Shown: piece after piece, positions 30,552 through 40,995 of the stretch
How the letters are laid out: each line of letters starts with the position of its first letter
Numbering within the stretch: the stretch's first letter is position 1
From: Variovorax sp. CAN15
GTDB taxonomy: Bacteria; Pseudomonadota; Gammaproteobacteria; Burkholderiales; Burkholderiaceae_C
Assembly (NCBI RefSeq): GCF_030462475.1
Contig: NZ_JASMRZ010000014.1
Coordinates: forward strand, 40,671 to 104,670
DNA length: 64,000 nt
Reading direction: 5' to 3'
Made by a program: the position numbers and the translations under genes
Notes under the pieces: generated by a model
Database searches by the model: none
The model's input: only the letters and a program-made list of their open reading frames with translations
What the model was told of the DNA's origin: nothing

Positions 30552-31423
30552 GGCAGCTCCGGCACCTCGATGTCTCCCTCGAAGACCGTGACGGCCGGCC
30601 CGGTCATCAGCACCGGCTGGCCCTCCCCCTGCCACTCGATCGTGAGAACGCCGCCGTGCGTCTGCACGTCCACGCGGCGCTCCAGCAGCCCGAGGCGGAC
30701 GCCCGCCACCACCGCCGCGCAGGCGCCGGTGCCGCAGGCCAGCGTTTCGCCGGCGCCGCGCTCGAACACCCGCAGCCTGATGCTGGAACGGTCGAGCACC
30801 TGCATGAACCCCGCATTCACCCGCTGCGGAAAGCGCGGGTGGTGCTCGATCTGCGGGCCCTGTTCGGCCACCGGAGCGGTGTCGACGTCGTCGACCACCT
30901 GCACCGCGTGCGGGTTGCCCATCGAGAGCACAGCTACCGAAACGATAGCGCTGCCGGCCTGGGTGCCCAGGGCCAGGTGCCACTTGTGCCACGCGCCCTC
31001 GGGCAGAGGGTCGAGCCCCGCGGGGTCGAAGGGCACGCGGGCGGGTTCGAAGATGGGAGCGCCCATGTCGACCGTGACGCGGCCGTCGGCGCCCATGCGG
31101 GGTTCGATGACGCCGGAGAGGGTCTGGACGCGCACCTGCCTCTTCTCGGTCAGGTGGTGTTCGCTGACGAAGCGCATGAAGCAGCGCGCGCCGTTGCCGC
31201 ACTGCTCCACCTCGCCGCCGTCGGAGTTGTGGATGACGTACTGGAAATCGATGCCTTCGCCCGGCGAGGGCCGCACGGAGAGGATCTGGTCGGCGCCGAC
31301 GCCGAAATGGCGGTCGGCCAGGAAGCGGTATTGAGCGGCGCTGAGGCCCAGCGTGCCGCGCGTTTCGTCCAGCACGACGAAATCGTTGCCGGCTCCCTGC
31401 ATCTTGGTAAAGCGGATTCGCAT
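30548..31423 (-). CDS. dapF: Diaminopimelate epimerase
   Basis: [47 protein letters not shown]. Confidence 0.97.
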   Translation of the reverse strand: MRIRFTKMQGAGNDFVVLDETRGTLGLSAAQYRFLADRHFGVGADQILSVRPSPGEGIDFQYVIHNSDGGEVEQCGNGARCFMRFVSEHHLTEKRQVRVQTLSGVIEPRMGADGRVTVDMGAPIFEPARVPFDPAGLDPLPEGAWHKWHLALGTQAGSAIVSVAVLSMGNPHAVQVVDDVDTAPVAEQGPQIEHHPRFPQRVNAGFMQVLDRSSIRLRVFERGAGETLACGTGACAAVVAGVRLGLLERRVDVQTHGGVLTIEWQGEGQPVLMTGPAVTVFEGDIEVPELP

Positions 31424-31479
31424 CCGGGGATTATCGCCACGGGCATCGCCCCTGGCGACCGGAGGGCTCATGCCCTGCC

Positions 31480-31794
31480 TCAAAGACCGAGCAGCTTGCG
31501 GCCTTCGTCGGCCAGCAGGTCGTGCGTCTCGGGGTGCTTGCGCATGTAGGCGGCGAACACGGGGCACTGCGGAATGACGCGCAGGCCACGCTCGCGCGCG
31601 GACGCCAGGCCCGCGAGCACCAGTTGCCTGGCGACGCCCTGACCCTGCAGCGCCTCGGGCACCAGGGTGTGGACGAAAGTGATGACATCGCCCGCAAGGG
31701 AGTAGATCGCGACCGCACGTTCGCCCTGCGATGCGAATTCGAATCGGTGCTTCGATGGATTGTCTTGAACGACGGGGGGAAGAGGCGTGGTCAT
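31480..31794 (-). CDS. Small GNAT-type N-acetyltransferase (COG2388-like)
   Basis: [52 protein letters not shown]. Confidence 0.85.
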   Translation of the reverse strand: MTTPLPPVVQDNPSKHRFEFASQGERAVAIYSLAGDVITFVHTLVPEALQGQGVARQLVLAGLASARERGLRVIPQCPVFAAYMRKHPETHDLLADEGRKLLGL

Positions 31795-31875
31795 GAAGAT
31801 GGTCTCGAAATGGAGAAGGAGGCGTCCGCGCATGCGCGGCGGACGCCACGGACGCCACAGGCGTCCGACGACCGA

Positions 31876-32697
31876 TCAGGCCCGGATGAACGCCAGCAGA
31901 TCGGCGTTCACCTGGTCAGCGTGCGTGGTGCAGGTGGCATGCGGCGCACCCGCGTAGACCTTGAGCTGGCTGCCCTTGATCATCTCGGCCGCAAGCTTGC
32001 CGGTGGCCTCGAAGGGCACGACCTGGTCGTCGTCGCCGTGGATCACGAGCGTGGGCACGTCGATCTTCGCCATGTCGGGGCGGAAGTCGGTTTCCGAGAA
32101 CGCGGTCACGCAGTCGATGGTGGCCTTGATCGAGGCCTGCAGCGCGATCTGCAGCGTCTGCTTGAAGACGCCCTGCGACACCTTGGCGCCGGGGCGGTTG
32201 GTGCCGTAGAAGAGCGTGCTGAAGTCGTCGAGGAACTGCGGGCGGTCAGCGGCCAGTCCGGCACGGATGCCTGCGAACAGCGAGGCGTCGGGGCCCACGG
32301 GGTGGTCGGCCGTCTTCATGAACAGCGGCGTCACGGCGCTGATGAGCGCCAGCCTGGCCACGCGCGAGCTGCCCTTGCGCGCGATGTAGCGCGTCACGTC
32401 GCCGCCGCCCATCGAGAAGCCAGCGAGGATCACGTCCTTCAGGTCGAGCTTCTCGATCAGCTCCGCGATGTCGTCGGCGAAGGTGTCGTAGTCATAGCCC
32501 GTCCACGGCTGGCTCGAGCGGCCGAAGCCACGGCGGTCGAACGCGATCACGCGGTAGCCGCGTTCCGCGAAGAACAGCATCTGGGCGTCCCACATGTCGG
32601 CGCTGAGCGGCCAACCGTGGCTGAAGAGAATGGGCTGGCCCGAGCCCCAGTCCTTGTAGTAGAGCTCGGTGCCGTCGCGCAGTGTGAGAGTGGTCAT
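31876..32697 (-). CDS. Alpha/beta hydrolase (non-heme chloroperoxidase-like)
   Basis: [54 protein letters not shown]. Confidence 0.88.
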   Translation of the reverse strand: MTTLTLRDGTELYYKDWGSGQPILFSHGWPLSADMWDAQMLFFAERGYRVIAFDRRGFGRSSQPWTGYDYDTFADDIAELIEKLDLKDVILAGFSMGGGDVTRYIARKGSSRVARLALISAVTPLFMKTADHPVGPDASLFAGIRAGLAADRPQFLDDFSTLFYGTNRPGAKVSQGVFKQTLQIALQASIKATIDCVTAFSETDFRPDMAKIDVPTLVIHGDDDQVVPFEATGKLAAEMIKGSQLKVYAGAPHATCTTHADQVNADLLAFIRA

Positions 32698-32755
32698 GAT
32701 TTCTCCAGTGAAGTGAATAAACGAACGAATGAAGGGAAGAAGGAAAAAACGGAAC

Positions 32756-34357
32756 TCAGATCGCAAGAAAGTGATGCACCTCGGGCTTGCCCGGCCCGAT
32801 GTGGAAGCGCAGCGCCTCGCTCTGCAGGTCCGCGTCGGCGTGCGATACGCGGTGATGCTGGCGCAGATGCTCAGCCCACGACTCGACGAGGAACCACTCC
32901 ATCACCCGCTGCGCGTCGGCCGTGTGCTCGTGCACGCCCCAGGCATAGGCGCCGTCGCGGCGGCGCTCCAGCGACAGGCGCTTCATCACGGCCAGGAACG
33001 CGGGGCGGTCTTCCTTGCGGATGCGGTACTCGACCTGGATCATCACCGGCCCGCGGTCGTGCGCCACCGGCTCGGCCAGCAAGGGCTCCGGCCAGTGGTT
33101 CGATGCCTGCAGATCGGCCTCGCCGGCCGGAAGCCGCACGCGGTGGAAGACCAGGCCAGCCACCACCAGCCCCACGGCACCGGCCACCAGCGTCATGGGC
33201 ACGCCAATCTGGTGCGCCACCAGGCCCCAGCCCAGGCTGCCGGCCGCCATCGCGCCGTTGAACACCGTCAGGTACACGGCCAGTCCGCGTCCACGCACCC
33301 AGTTCGGCAGGATCGACTGCGCCACGCCGTTGAGCGTGGTCAGCGCCACGATCCAGCCCAGGCCCAGCACCAGCAGCAGCGCCACCGCCAGCCACTTCGG
33401 CGGGGCGAAGACCAGGCTGCCCATCACGGCAGCCGTGAGCAGCGAGGCCAGCAGCATCATTCCGTCGGCGTCGAGCCGGGCGCGCAGCCTCGGCATCACC
33501 AGCGCGCCGCCGATGGCGCCCGCGCCCACCGCGCCGAGCAGCACGCCGTAGAAGCCGGCCGAGCCGCCGAGCATCTGCCGCGCCACCAGCGGCAGCAGCG
33601 CCCATACCGAGCTTGCGAACAGGAAGAACACCGCCGCGCGCAGCAGCACCACGTGCAGCTCCTTGCTGGCGCGGGTGTAGCGCAGGCCGGCACGGAAGGC
33701 GCCGAGGAAGTTCTCCGTGAGCGCCGTGTCTTCCGCCGGCGGGCGCTTCCACCACAGCAGCGCCGCGATCACGAACACGTAGCTCAGCACGTCGACGCCA
33801 TAGGTGGCCGCCGCGCCGAAGCTCGCAAGAATCAGCCCGCCCGCCGCCGGCCCGATGGAACGCGCGATGTTGATGCCCAGCGAATTCAGCGCCACCGCGC
33901 CCTTCAGGTCGGATCTAGGCACCAGCTCGGGCACGATCGACTGCCAGGTCGGCCCCATCAGCGCCGCGCCGATGCCGCCCACGAAGGTCAGCGCGATCAG
34001 GTACTCCACCGTGAGCGAGCCGGTGTGCGAGAGCACCAGCAGCGCGCCGCTGACCGCCGCGAGCACCAGCTGCACGAAGATCAGGAAGCGCCGCCGGTCG
34101 AGAATGTCCGACAGCACGCCCGCCGGAATCGCCAGCAGGAAGATCGGCAGCGTGGCCGCCGTCTGGATCAGCGCCACCGCCGTCGGGCTGGCCGACAGGT
34201 CGGTCACCAGCCAGGAGCTGGCCACGTCGCGCATGAAGCTGCCGATGTTGCCAAGCACGGTGGCGGCCCAGAGCACCGCGAAGACCGGCTGGCGCAGCGG
34301 CGCGAAGGCGCCGGGTTGCGCCGCGGGCGCGGTCGTGCCTTGCGAGGTTTCAGACAT
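32756..34357 (-). CDS. MFS transporter (MFS_3/EntS-like) with C-terminal monooxygenase-like (ABM) extension
   Basis: 12-TM-like MFS N-terminus; C-terminal [66 protein letters not shown]. Confidence 0.85.
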   Translation of the reverse strand: MSETSQGTTAPAAQPGAFAPLRQPVFAVLWAATVLGNIGSFMRDVASSWLVTDLSASPTAVALIQTAATLPIFLLAIPAGVLSDILDRRRFLIFVQLVLAAVSGALLVLSHTGSLTVEYLIALTFVGGIGAALMGPTWQSIVPELVPRSDLKGAVALNSLGINIARSIGPAAGGLILASFGAAATYGVDVLSYVFVIAALLWWKRPPAEDTALTENFLGAFRAGLRYTRASKELHVVLLRAAVFFLFASSVWALLPLVARQMLGGSAGFYGVLLGAVGAGAIGGALVMPRLRARLDADGMMLLASLLTAAVMGSLVFAPPKWLAVALLLVLGLGWIVALTTLNGVAQSILPNWVRGRGLAVYLTVFNGAMAAGSLGWGLVAHQIGVPMTLVAGAVGLVVAGLVFHRVRLPAGEADLQASNHWPEPLLAEPVAHDRGPVMIQVEYRIRKEDRPAFLAVMKRLSLERRRDGAYAWGVHEHTADAQRVMEWFLVESWAEHLRQHHRVSHADADLQSEALRFHIGPGKPEVHHFLAI

Positions 34358-34754
34358 GTGCACGCTCCTTCAGGTCGTGCCAGGCGACGAGCAGGAAACC
34401 GCCGACCAGGCCCAGATGCTCGAAGAAGGAGTTTGCCGCCATGAAACGCTCCTGCCCCACTGGCATCTGCCAGAAGCGCAGCGCCACGAAAGTCGCCATC
34501 AGCGTGAATCCGCCGAGCGCCAGCGCGCCGAGCCAGCGCAGGCGGCCGGTGAGGATGAGCGCCGAGGCGCCCAGCTCCAGCACGATGACAGCCACGGCCA
34601 GCGGGCCGGCGGGCGAAAGGCCGAAGTGGTTCATCTCGGCAAGGGCCGCGTCGAAGTCCATCGCCTTGTTCAGGCCGCCTTGCAGGTAGGCGGCGCACAG
34701 CAGCAGCAAGGCGATCCAGCGCAGCAGGGGTGCGGTTGACCAGCGCATCGTCAT
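34350..34754 (-). CDS. DoxX family membrane protein
   Basis: Four-TM small protein, AAYLQGGLNKAMDFDAALAEMNHFGLSP...RFMAANSFFEHLGLVGGFLLVAW. Confidence 0.8.
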   Translation of the reverse strand: MTMRWSTAPLLRWIALLLLCAAYLQGGLNKAMDFDAALAEMNHFGLSPAGPLAVAVIVLELGASALILTGRLRWLGALALGGFTLMATFVALRFWQMPVGQERFMAANSFFEHLGLVGGFLLVAWHDLKERAHV

Positions 34755-34759
34755 CCTCC

Positions 34760-36763
34760 TCAGACCGCCCAGCAGGCGCAGCCGAGAGCGCCCCAGAAGC
34801 TCTTCAGGTCGCCAACGGGCAGCTTGCTGCTCCAGGCCGTGGCGTGGCTGTGGCCGTGCACGTTGCAGTTGTTGGCGCAGCCGCAGGACATGGCTGCATT
34901 GCGCATGACCTTCTGCAGCGGCGCCCCCTCCTTCTTGTCGGCCCAGCCGGCGTAGCCGCCGAAGGTGCGCGCGGGGGACCAGTCGGGCATGGCGGGCGGC
35001 GGCGCGCCCTCGTCATGCGCGGCGAAGGCGCCGACGCCCCAGACCACCTTGCCGCCCACCATGGTCAGCAGCGCGGTCGTGTCTGCGATGTCCGATTCGG
35101 GGCAGGCGAAGAAGTCGCGGTCGGGCACCACCAGGTCGGCGAGCTGGCCGGCCTGGATGCGGCCCTTCTTGCCCTCCTCGTTCGAGAACCAGGTGACGTT
35201 CTCGGTCCACATGCGCAGCGCCTGCTCGCGGTCGAGTAGGTTGCGCTGCGGCGTGATCTGCAGGCCACCCACCGTCTTGCCCGTGACCAGCCACGACAGC
35301 GACACCCACGGGTTGTACGAGGCCACCCGCGTCGCGTCGGTGCCGGCCGAGACCTTCAGGCCGCGCTCCAGCATGCGCTTGACCGGCGGCGTGGCCTCGG
35401 CCGCGGCGGCGCCGTAGCGCTCCACGAAATACTCGCCCTGGTAGGCCATGCGGTGCTGCACCGCCACGCCGCCGCCCAGCGCGGCGATGCGGTCCATCGA
35501 CTTTTCCGAGATGGTTTCGGCATGGTCGAAGAACCAGTTCAGGCCGGCCAGCGGCGTCTCTTTGTTGACCTTTTCGAACACGTCGAGCGAACGGCTGATG
35601 GTCTCGTCGTAGGTGGCGTGCATGCGCCAGGGCCAGCGGTTCTGCGCCAGGATGCGGACCACGCCTTCGAGGTCGCCTTCCATCTCGGGCGCCATCTCGG
35701 GGCGCGGCTGGCGGAAGTCTTCGAAGTCGGCGGCCGAGAACACCAGCATCTCGCCCGCGCCATTGTGGCGGAAGTAGTCGTCGCCCTGCTTGTACCTGGA
35801 GTTGGCGGTCCAGTTCAGGAAGTCTTCCTTCTCCTGCTTGGGCTTCTGCGTGAACAGGTTGTAGGCCAGGCGGATGGTGAGCTGGCCGTCGTCGGCGAGC
35901 TTGCGGACGACTTCGTAGTCGTCGGGGTAGTTCTGGTTGCCGCCGCCCGCGTCGATGGCGCCGGTCACGCCCAGGCGGTTGAGCTCGCGCATGAAGTGGC
36001 GCGTGGAATTGAGCTGGTAGTCGAAGGGCAGCTTCGGGCCCTTGGCCAGCGTGGCGTAGAGGATGGCCGCGTTCGGCTTGGCCAGCAGCAGGCCGGTGGG
36101 GTTGCCGGCGCTGTCGCGCACGATCTCGCCGCCGGGCGGCGCGGGCGTGTCCTTGGTGTAGCCCACGGCGCGCAGCGCGGCGCCGTTGAGCAGCGCGCGG
36201 TCGTACAGGTGCAGGATGAAGACCGGCGTGTCCGGCGCCACCGCGTTCAGTTCCTCGATGGTCGGCAGGCGCTTCTCGGCGAACTGGTGTTCGGTGAAGC
36301 CGCCCACCACGCGCACCCACTGCGGCGCGGGCGTGACCGCCACCTGGCGCTTCAGCATGCCCATGGCATCGGCCAGGCTGCGCACGCCGTCCCAGCGCAG
36401 TTCCATGTTGTAGTTCAGGCCGCCGCGGATGATGTGCAGGTGGTTGTCGATCAGCCCCGGCAGCACGCGCTTGCCCTGCAGGTCGATCACGCGGGTGGCG
36501 CCGCCGGCCAGCGGCAGCACCTCTTCGGCGCGGCCGACGCGGGTGAAGCGGCCGTCCTTGATGGCCACTGCATCGGCCATCGGGTTGGCGCGGTCCAGCG
36601 TGGTGAAGCGGCCGTTGTGCAGGATCAGGTCTGGGGTTTCGGTGTTGGTGGACATGGTGTCGGAGAAGGAAGCGACCGCAAGGCCGGGAGCTGCGAGGGT
36701 GGCGCCGAGCGCTCCGAGAGAGCCAAGGAGACGGCGGCGGTTGGAATCTGCGGATGGGTTCAT
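34760..36763 (-). CDS. YtcJ-like amidohydrolase with Tat-type signal and Cys/His-rich C-terminal tail
   Basis: RRRLLGSLGALGATLAAPGLAVA; LPGLIDNHLHIIRGG; tail CGCANNCNVHGHSHATAW...FWGALGCACWAV. Confidence 0.88.
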   Translation of the reverse strand: MNPSADSNRRRLLGSLGALGATLAAPGLAVASFSDTMSTNTETPDLILHNGRFTTLDRANPMADAVAIKDGRFTRVGRAEEVLPLAGGATRVIDLQGKRVLPGLIDNHLHIIRGGLNYNMELRWDGVRSLADAMGMLKRQVAVTPAPQWVRVVGGFTEHQFAEKRLPTIEELNAVAPDTPVFILHLYDRALLNGAALRAVGYTKDTPAPPGGEIVRDSAGNPTGLLLAKPNAAILYATLAKGPKLPFDYQLNSTRHFMRELNRLGVTGAIDAGGGNQNYPDDYEVVRKLADDGQLTIRLAYNLFTQKPKQEKEDFLNWTANSRYKQGDDYFRHNGAGEMLVFSAADFEDFRQPRPEMAPEMEGDLEGVVRILAQNRWPWRMHATYDETISRSLDVFEKVNKETPLAGLNWFFDHAETISEKSMDRIAALGGGVAVQHRMAYQGEYFVERYGAAAAEATPPVKRMLERGLKVSAGTDATRVASYNPWVSLSWLVTGKTVGGLQITPQRNLLDREQALRMWTENVTWFSNEEGKKGRIQAGQLADLVVPDRDFFACPESDIADTTALLTMVGGKVVWGVGAFAAHDEGAPPPAMPDWSPARTFGGYAGWADKKEGAPLQKVMRNAAMSCGCANNCNVHGHSHATAWSSKLPVGDLKSFWGALGCACWAV

Positions 36764-37053
36764 GCGTCGCGCCTGCCGGAGGACGGTGCCTCCGACTTGT
36801 TCACCGCCGTCGGCTGCGCACACTTCGGGAGTTCGCCGAACACATGCGGCTTGACCTGGTGGTGCAGCCACGAGGTGGCCACCGCATCGGGCCTGATCAC
36901 GCTCTTGATGAGCGGCGGGATCTGCTCGCCGAGCAGGATCCCGAGAAGCCCCACCAGGGCGATGACCGGCGGCGCCGGCGAGCGCACCTGGAAGAGTGCG
37001 TAGATCACGCCGACCAGCAGGCCGAGCGCGAGGGAAACAACGTAGGTCTTCAT
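36760..37053 (-). CDS. XapX-domain (DUF1427-like) membrane protein
   Basis: MKTYVVSLALGLLVGVIYALFQVRSPAPPVIALVGLLGILLGEQ. Confidence 0.8.
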   Translation of the reverse strand: MKTYVVSLALGLLVGVIYALFQVRSPAPPVIALVGLLGILLGEQIPPLIKSVIRPDAVATSWLHHQVKPHVFGELPKCAQPTAVNKSEAPSSGRRDA

Positions 37054-37133
37054 GGTCAGCTTGTCCTTGACGAAGTTATCGAAAGCGCGACGCGAGGCGC
37101 GAAGAAACCGTAGCGAGCGCTCCGAGGTCGCGC

Positions 37134-37173
37134 CGAGGACCGCAGCCGTACCCAGGTACGGCGAGGACCGCAG
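37134..37173. repeat. Palindrome flanked by 12-bp direct repeats
   Basis: cgaggaccgcag (37134-37145) - ccgtacccaggtacgg (37146-37161) - cgaggaccgcag (37162-37173). Confidence 0.8.
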
Positions 37174-37214
37174 GTGCGAGATCGGGGCGCGCAGTAGGTT
37201 TATTCGTGCCTCGA

Positions 37215-37868
37215 TCAGCCTTCGTGGGCGCCGAACATGGTCTTGGCGTAGGTCACGCCCAGGCCGTAGGCGCCGCCCACCTTCTTCGCGATGCCGGTGG
37301 TGAGCTCGTAGGTCTCGCCGCGGGCCCAGTCGCGCTGCAGCTCCAGCAGGTATTGCAGCGAGGTCATCGGCTGCGCGCCGGCCTGCACCATGCGCTCCAT
37401 CGCGCGGTTGTGCGCCTCGGTCGACACGTCGCCGCAGGCGTCGGCGATCACGTACACATCGAAGCCCTGGTCGAGCGCCGAGAGCGCCGGGCCGACGATG
37501 CACACGCTGGTCCACAGGCCCGCCAGCACGATGCGCGGCTTGCCGATCTGGTTCACGCGCTCGATCACGGCGGCGTCTTCCCAGGTGTTCATCGAGGTGC
37601 GGTCCAGCATCTTCTGGCCCGGGAAGGCGTCGGTGATCTCGCTGAACATCGGGCCCGAAAAACTCTTCTCGGCCACCGTCGTGAGGATGGTCGACACGCC
37701 GAAGCCGGCCGCCGCCTGCGCCACCAGCGCGGCGTTGTTGCGCAGGTTCACGGCGTCGATCGAATGCGTGGCGAAGGCCATCTGCGACTGGAAGTCGATC
37801 ATCACCAGCGTGTGATCGGTGGGGGTCAGCAGCTTGGAACCGGCGGTGGGGGTGGCTTTGATGGACAT
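37215..37868 (-). CDS. Isochorismatase-family (YcaC-like) hydrolase
   Basis: TLVMIDFQSQMAFAT; KPRIVLAGLWTSVCIVGPALSAL. Confidence 0.88.
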   Translation of the reverse strand: MSIKATPTAGSKLLTPTDHTLVMIDFQSQMAFATHSIDAVNLRNNAALVAQAAAGFGVSTILTTVAEKSFSGPMFSEITDAFPGQKMLDRTSMNTWEDAAVIERVNQIGKPRIVLAGLWTSVCIVGPALSALDQGFDVYVIADACGDVSTEAHNRAMERMVQAGAQPMTSLQYLLELQRDWARGETYELTTGIAKKVGGAYGLGVTYAKTMFGAHEG

Positions 37869-37894
37869 GTGAAAAACTCCTGCGGGTTGGTTGA

Positions 37895-38018
37895 ATGTTC
37901 GATCTGATTCACAATCGCTTCCGGAGAGAAATCTCCTTGGCATGGAACGAATCATCGAGGCCCCAATGGTCGTCATCGACGAAACTTTTCATCGCCAATG
38001 ATCGAATTTTTCGAACAT
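37895..38018. promoter_or_regulatory. Divergent promoter region with candidate LysR-type operator
   Basis: ATG-A-TCGAA-TTT-TTCGA-A-CAT at 37998-38018 and half-site ATGTTCGA at 37895-37902 between divergent genes. Confidence 0.5.
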
Positions 38019-38058
38019 TACCCCTCCACCCCTTCTCCACCCTCTTGCAGGCCACCGC

Positions 38059-38976
38059 ATGCTCAAACTCAGCCTGGAAGCCATCGAGATCGTCGACGCC
38101 ATCGCGCGCCACGGCTCCTTCGCCGCAGCCGCCTCGCATCTCAACAAGGTGCCCTCCACCATCTCCTACGCCGTGGGCAAGCTGGAAGAGCAGCTCGGCA
38201 TGCTGCTCTTCGAGCGCAACGGCCCGCGCGTGAGCCTCACCGCCGCCGGAGAGGAAATGCTCAAGGAAGGCCGCTGGCTGCTCGGCGCCGCGAGCGACCT
38301 CGAATCGCGCATGCGCCAGATCGCCACCGGCTACGAGTCGGAAATCCGCTTGGTGCACGACTCGCTCATTCCCACCCAAGCCCTCATTGGCGACATCTGC
38401 GCCTTCGAAGACCTGCGCTGCGGCACGCGGCTGCGCATCGGCTGCGAGGCGCTCACCGGCAGCTGGGAGGCGCTGCGCGAGGGCCGCGCCGACATCGTCA
38501 TCGCCGCGGGCGACGGCCCGGCCGGCGGCGGCTACCAGGCCGTGACCGTGGGCAGCCTCGACTTCGCCTTCTGCGTGGCGCCCACGCACCCGCTCACGCG
38601 GCTGGGCCGGCCGCTGCAGCGCGGCGACCTGCTGGAGTGCAACGCCATCGTGGTCGGCGACAGCGCACGCACGCTCTCGGAGCGCACCGTCGGCCTGCTG
38701 GCCGGACAGCCGCGCATCACCGTGCCCTCGATGCCCGCGAAGATCGCCTGCCAGGTGGCCGGCCTGGGCCACGGCTTCCTGCCGCGCGCCTGCATCGTGA
38801 ACGAGCTCAAGCGAGGCACGCTGGTCGAGCTGCCGACAGAAGAGCCACGCCCGCCCGAGGCCTTCTGGCTGGCGTGGAAGACCGGCGCGCAGGGGCAAGC
38901 GCTGCGCTGGTGGCGCGAGCGGATGAATCGCAAGCTGATTCCGGCGCTGCTGCCGCGGTCGTCAGTCGGGTTGTGA
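38059..38976 (+). CDS. LysR-family transcriptional regulator
   Basis: LEAIEIVDAIARHGSFAAAASHLNKVPSTISYAVGKLEEQLGMLLFERNG. Confidence 0.95.
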   Translation: MLKLSLEAIEIVDAIARHGSFAAAASHLNKVPSTISYAVGKLEEQLGMLLFERNGPRVSLTAAGEEMLKEGRWLLGAASDLESRMRQIATGYESEIRLVHDSLIPTQALIGDICAFEDLRCGTRLRIGCEALTGSWEALREGRADIVIAAGDGPAGGGYQAVTVGSLDFAFCVAPTHPLTRLGRPLQRGDLLECNAIVVGDSARTLSERTVGLLAGQPRITVPSMPAKIACQVAGLGHGFLPRACIVNELKRGTLVELPTEEPRPPEAFWLAWKTGAQGQALRWWRERMNRKLIPALLPRSSVGL

Positions 38977-38999
38977 GCGGGAACGAACGCCGGTGCCGC

Positions 39000-39740
39000 A
39001 TGTACGACCCAATTCAAGATGGCATAGAGAAGACCGCGCGCGCGGTCCGTTACACGGAAGCTAAGCCTCCGGCGCATTTTTCCGGCCTGGTGCATTGCTA
39101 CTGGGAGCTCAAGACGGAAAGCCCCCTTGCGGACGACTTCTGCCTCCACGCCATGCCCGACGCCTGTGTGAACATCCTGTTCAACCAGATCGACACCGAC
39201 ATTGCCGGAGTCACCGCACTGCGCACGAGACACGAGGTACTCAACCTCGGGAGATCGTTTCACTATGTCGGCATACAGCTGCTGCCAGGGGTGTGGCGAG
39301 GCAATCCGCAGGAAATTGCCGATCAGTTTGTCGGCACTTCCTACCTCGGGGAACTGCCTCTGGTTGCCACGAGCAGGGAGATTGCTCCCTGCGACTTTTC
39401 CGCCAAGCAGCAAGTCATGTCAGCGCTGGTGCAGTGGTTCATCGACGCAGGAATGGCCGTAAGCAACCCTGTCACAGAAAGGATCCTGGCGAAGCTCGAC
39501 AGCATTCGCACGGTGGCCGACATGGCGACAGTTGCATGCCTCTCGCCGCGCCAGCTGCAGCGCACATTGAAGACAACAACGGGCTTTTCACCACACGACC
39601 TGCTCAAGGTATTGCGCATCCAGCAATCGTTCAAGCGGCACTATCTGGACCTGTACGCCGACCAGTCCCACTACATCCATTCATTCCGCCGGATCACCGG
39701 CTACACCCCCGCCAAGTACGCGGGGAAGTTCGATGTCTGA
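39000..39740 (+). CDS. AraC-family transcriptional regulator
   Basis: C-terminal HTH VADMATVACLSPRQLQRTLKTTTGFSPHDLLKVLRIQQSF...FRRITGYTPAKY. Confidence 0.9.
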   Translation: MYDPIQDGIEKTARAVRYTEAKPPAHFSGLVHCYWELKTESPLADDFCLHAMPDACVNILFNQIDTDIAGVTALRTRHEVLNLGRSFHYVGIQLLPGVWRGNPQEIADQFVGTSYLGELPLVATSREIAPCDFSAKQQVMSALVQWFIDAGMAVSNPVTERILAKLDSIRTVADMATVACLSPRQLQRTLKTTTGFSPHDLLKVLRIQQSFKRHYLDLYADQSHYIHSFRRITGYTPAKYAGKFDV

Positions 39741-39807
39741 CTTACACAATACATGCAGCTGACAGCCTCCTAAATTGAGCGCTTCTTCATCAACAAAGGA
39801 GTGCCTC

Positions 39808-40188
39808 ATGGCAAAGTCGAATGCAATCGGGTGGTTTGATATCTACGTCCATGACATGGATCGGGCCGTCACCTTTTACGAGGGCGTGCTGCGCCAGAAA
39901 CTCGAGCCCATCGGCGACCCGACCGGCGAAACCCGGATGATGAGTTTCCCTACGGACATGGGTATCTATGGCGCGGGCGGCGCCTTGGTGAAATCCAGCC
40001 ATGCCCGCCCAGGCGTGGGCGGCACTTTGGTGTACTTCAGCGTGGACGATTGCGCGACAGAAGAGTCACGCGTCGTCGCAGCGGGCGGCAAGGTGGCGCG
40101 GCCCAAGTTCTCCATTGGGGAGTTCGGCTGGGTCAGCCTGTTCGAAGACACCGAGGGCAATCTGGTTGGCCTCAGCTCCATGAAATAG
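39808..40188 (+). CDS. VOC/glyoxalase-like family protein
   Basis: AIGWFDIYVHDMDRAVTFYEGVLRQKLEPI...FGWVSLFEDTEGNLVGLSSMK. Confidence 0.9.
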   Translation: MAKSNAIGWFDIYVHDMDRAVTFYEGVLRQKLEPIGDPTGETRMMSFPTDMGIYGAGGALVKSSHARPGVGGTLVYFSVDDCATEESRVVAAGGKVARPKFSIGEFGWVSLFEDTEGNLVGLSSMK

Positions 40189-40261
40189 CCGAGCAAGCAC
40201 TCGGCCGGAGCGCGGCCTGCAACAAGCTCTGTTGCGGTGCCGAGCCCTTGTCCGTCCCCTC

Positions 40262-40891
40262 TCAGCCCGCCGTGCGCAGCTTGTCCAGCGCCCGGTCGAG
40301 GAACGCGAGCCGGTCCTGTCCCCAGAAGCGTTCGCCGTTCAGGATGAAAGTCGGCGCGCCGAACACGCCCGCTTCCACCGCTTCGGCACTGTTGGCGCGG
40401 TACACCGCCAGCACTTCCGCCGACTGCTCCATCGCCTGCAGCGAGGCGCCGTCGTAGCCGTTCTCGTCGGCCACGGCGATGCGCACCTCGGCCTTCGACG
40501 TGTCGCGCTCCTCGGCCCACAGCGCGCGCAGCAGCGCGTGCGACAGCGGCTGGGCATCGAGGCCCTTGAGTTGCGCGGCGATCACCATCCAGCCCGGGTA
40601 CTTGTTCCAGTTCGGGTCGGTCGGCGCGCCCTTCGGGTAGTGCGCGGGCTCCAGGTTCATCGGCATGCCGAGGTAGTCGCTCCAGCGCGCGAGCTCGAGC
40701 GCGTGGTACGTGCGGCGCGGCTCGGGTCGCGTCTTCAGTGGAATGCCGCCGGTCTGCGGCACCACGGCCTGGAAGTCGTAGGGCTTGAGCACGAGCCGCA
40801 CGTGGTGGCGGCGCACGATGTCTTGAAGTTGCGGGCCGCCGAGGTAGGCCCAGGGGGAGGAGAGGCTGTAGTAGCAGTCGAGTGCGATCAT
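40262..40891 (-). CDS. DsbA-fold 2-hydroxychromene-2-carboxylate isomerase-like protein
   Basis: LDCYYSLSSPWAYLGGPQLQDI; GVFGAPTFILNGERFWGQDRLAFL. Confidence 0.88.
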   Translation of the reverse strand: MIALDCYYSLSSPWAYLGGPQLQDIVRRHHVRLVLKPYDFQAVVPQTGGIPLKTRPEPRRTYHALELARWSDYLGMPMNLEPAHYPKGAPTDPNWNKYPGWMVIAAQLKGLDAQPLSHALLRALWAEERDTSKAEVRIAVADENGYDGASLQAMEQSAEVLAVYRANSAEAVEAGVFGAPTFILNGERFWGQDRLAFLDRALDKLRTAG

Positions 40892-40995
40892 GGTTTCGAT
40901 TATCTTCAGCGCATGCCCGCCAGTGCAGCGTTCCTCGCGCCCCTCACCCTTCTCCCCTCGGGGTCTGCGCAGGCTCGCGCCGTGACTGCGGCGCG

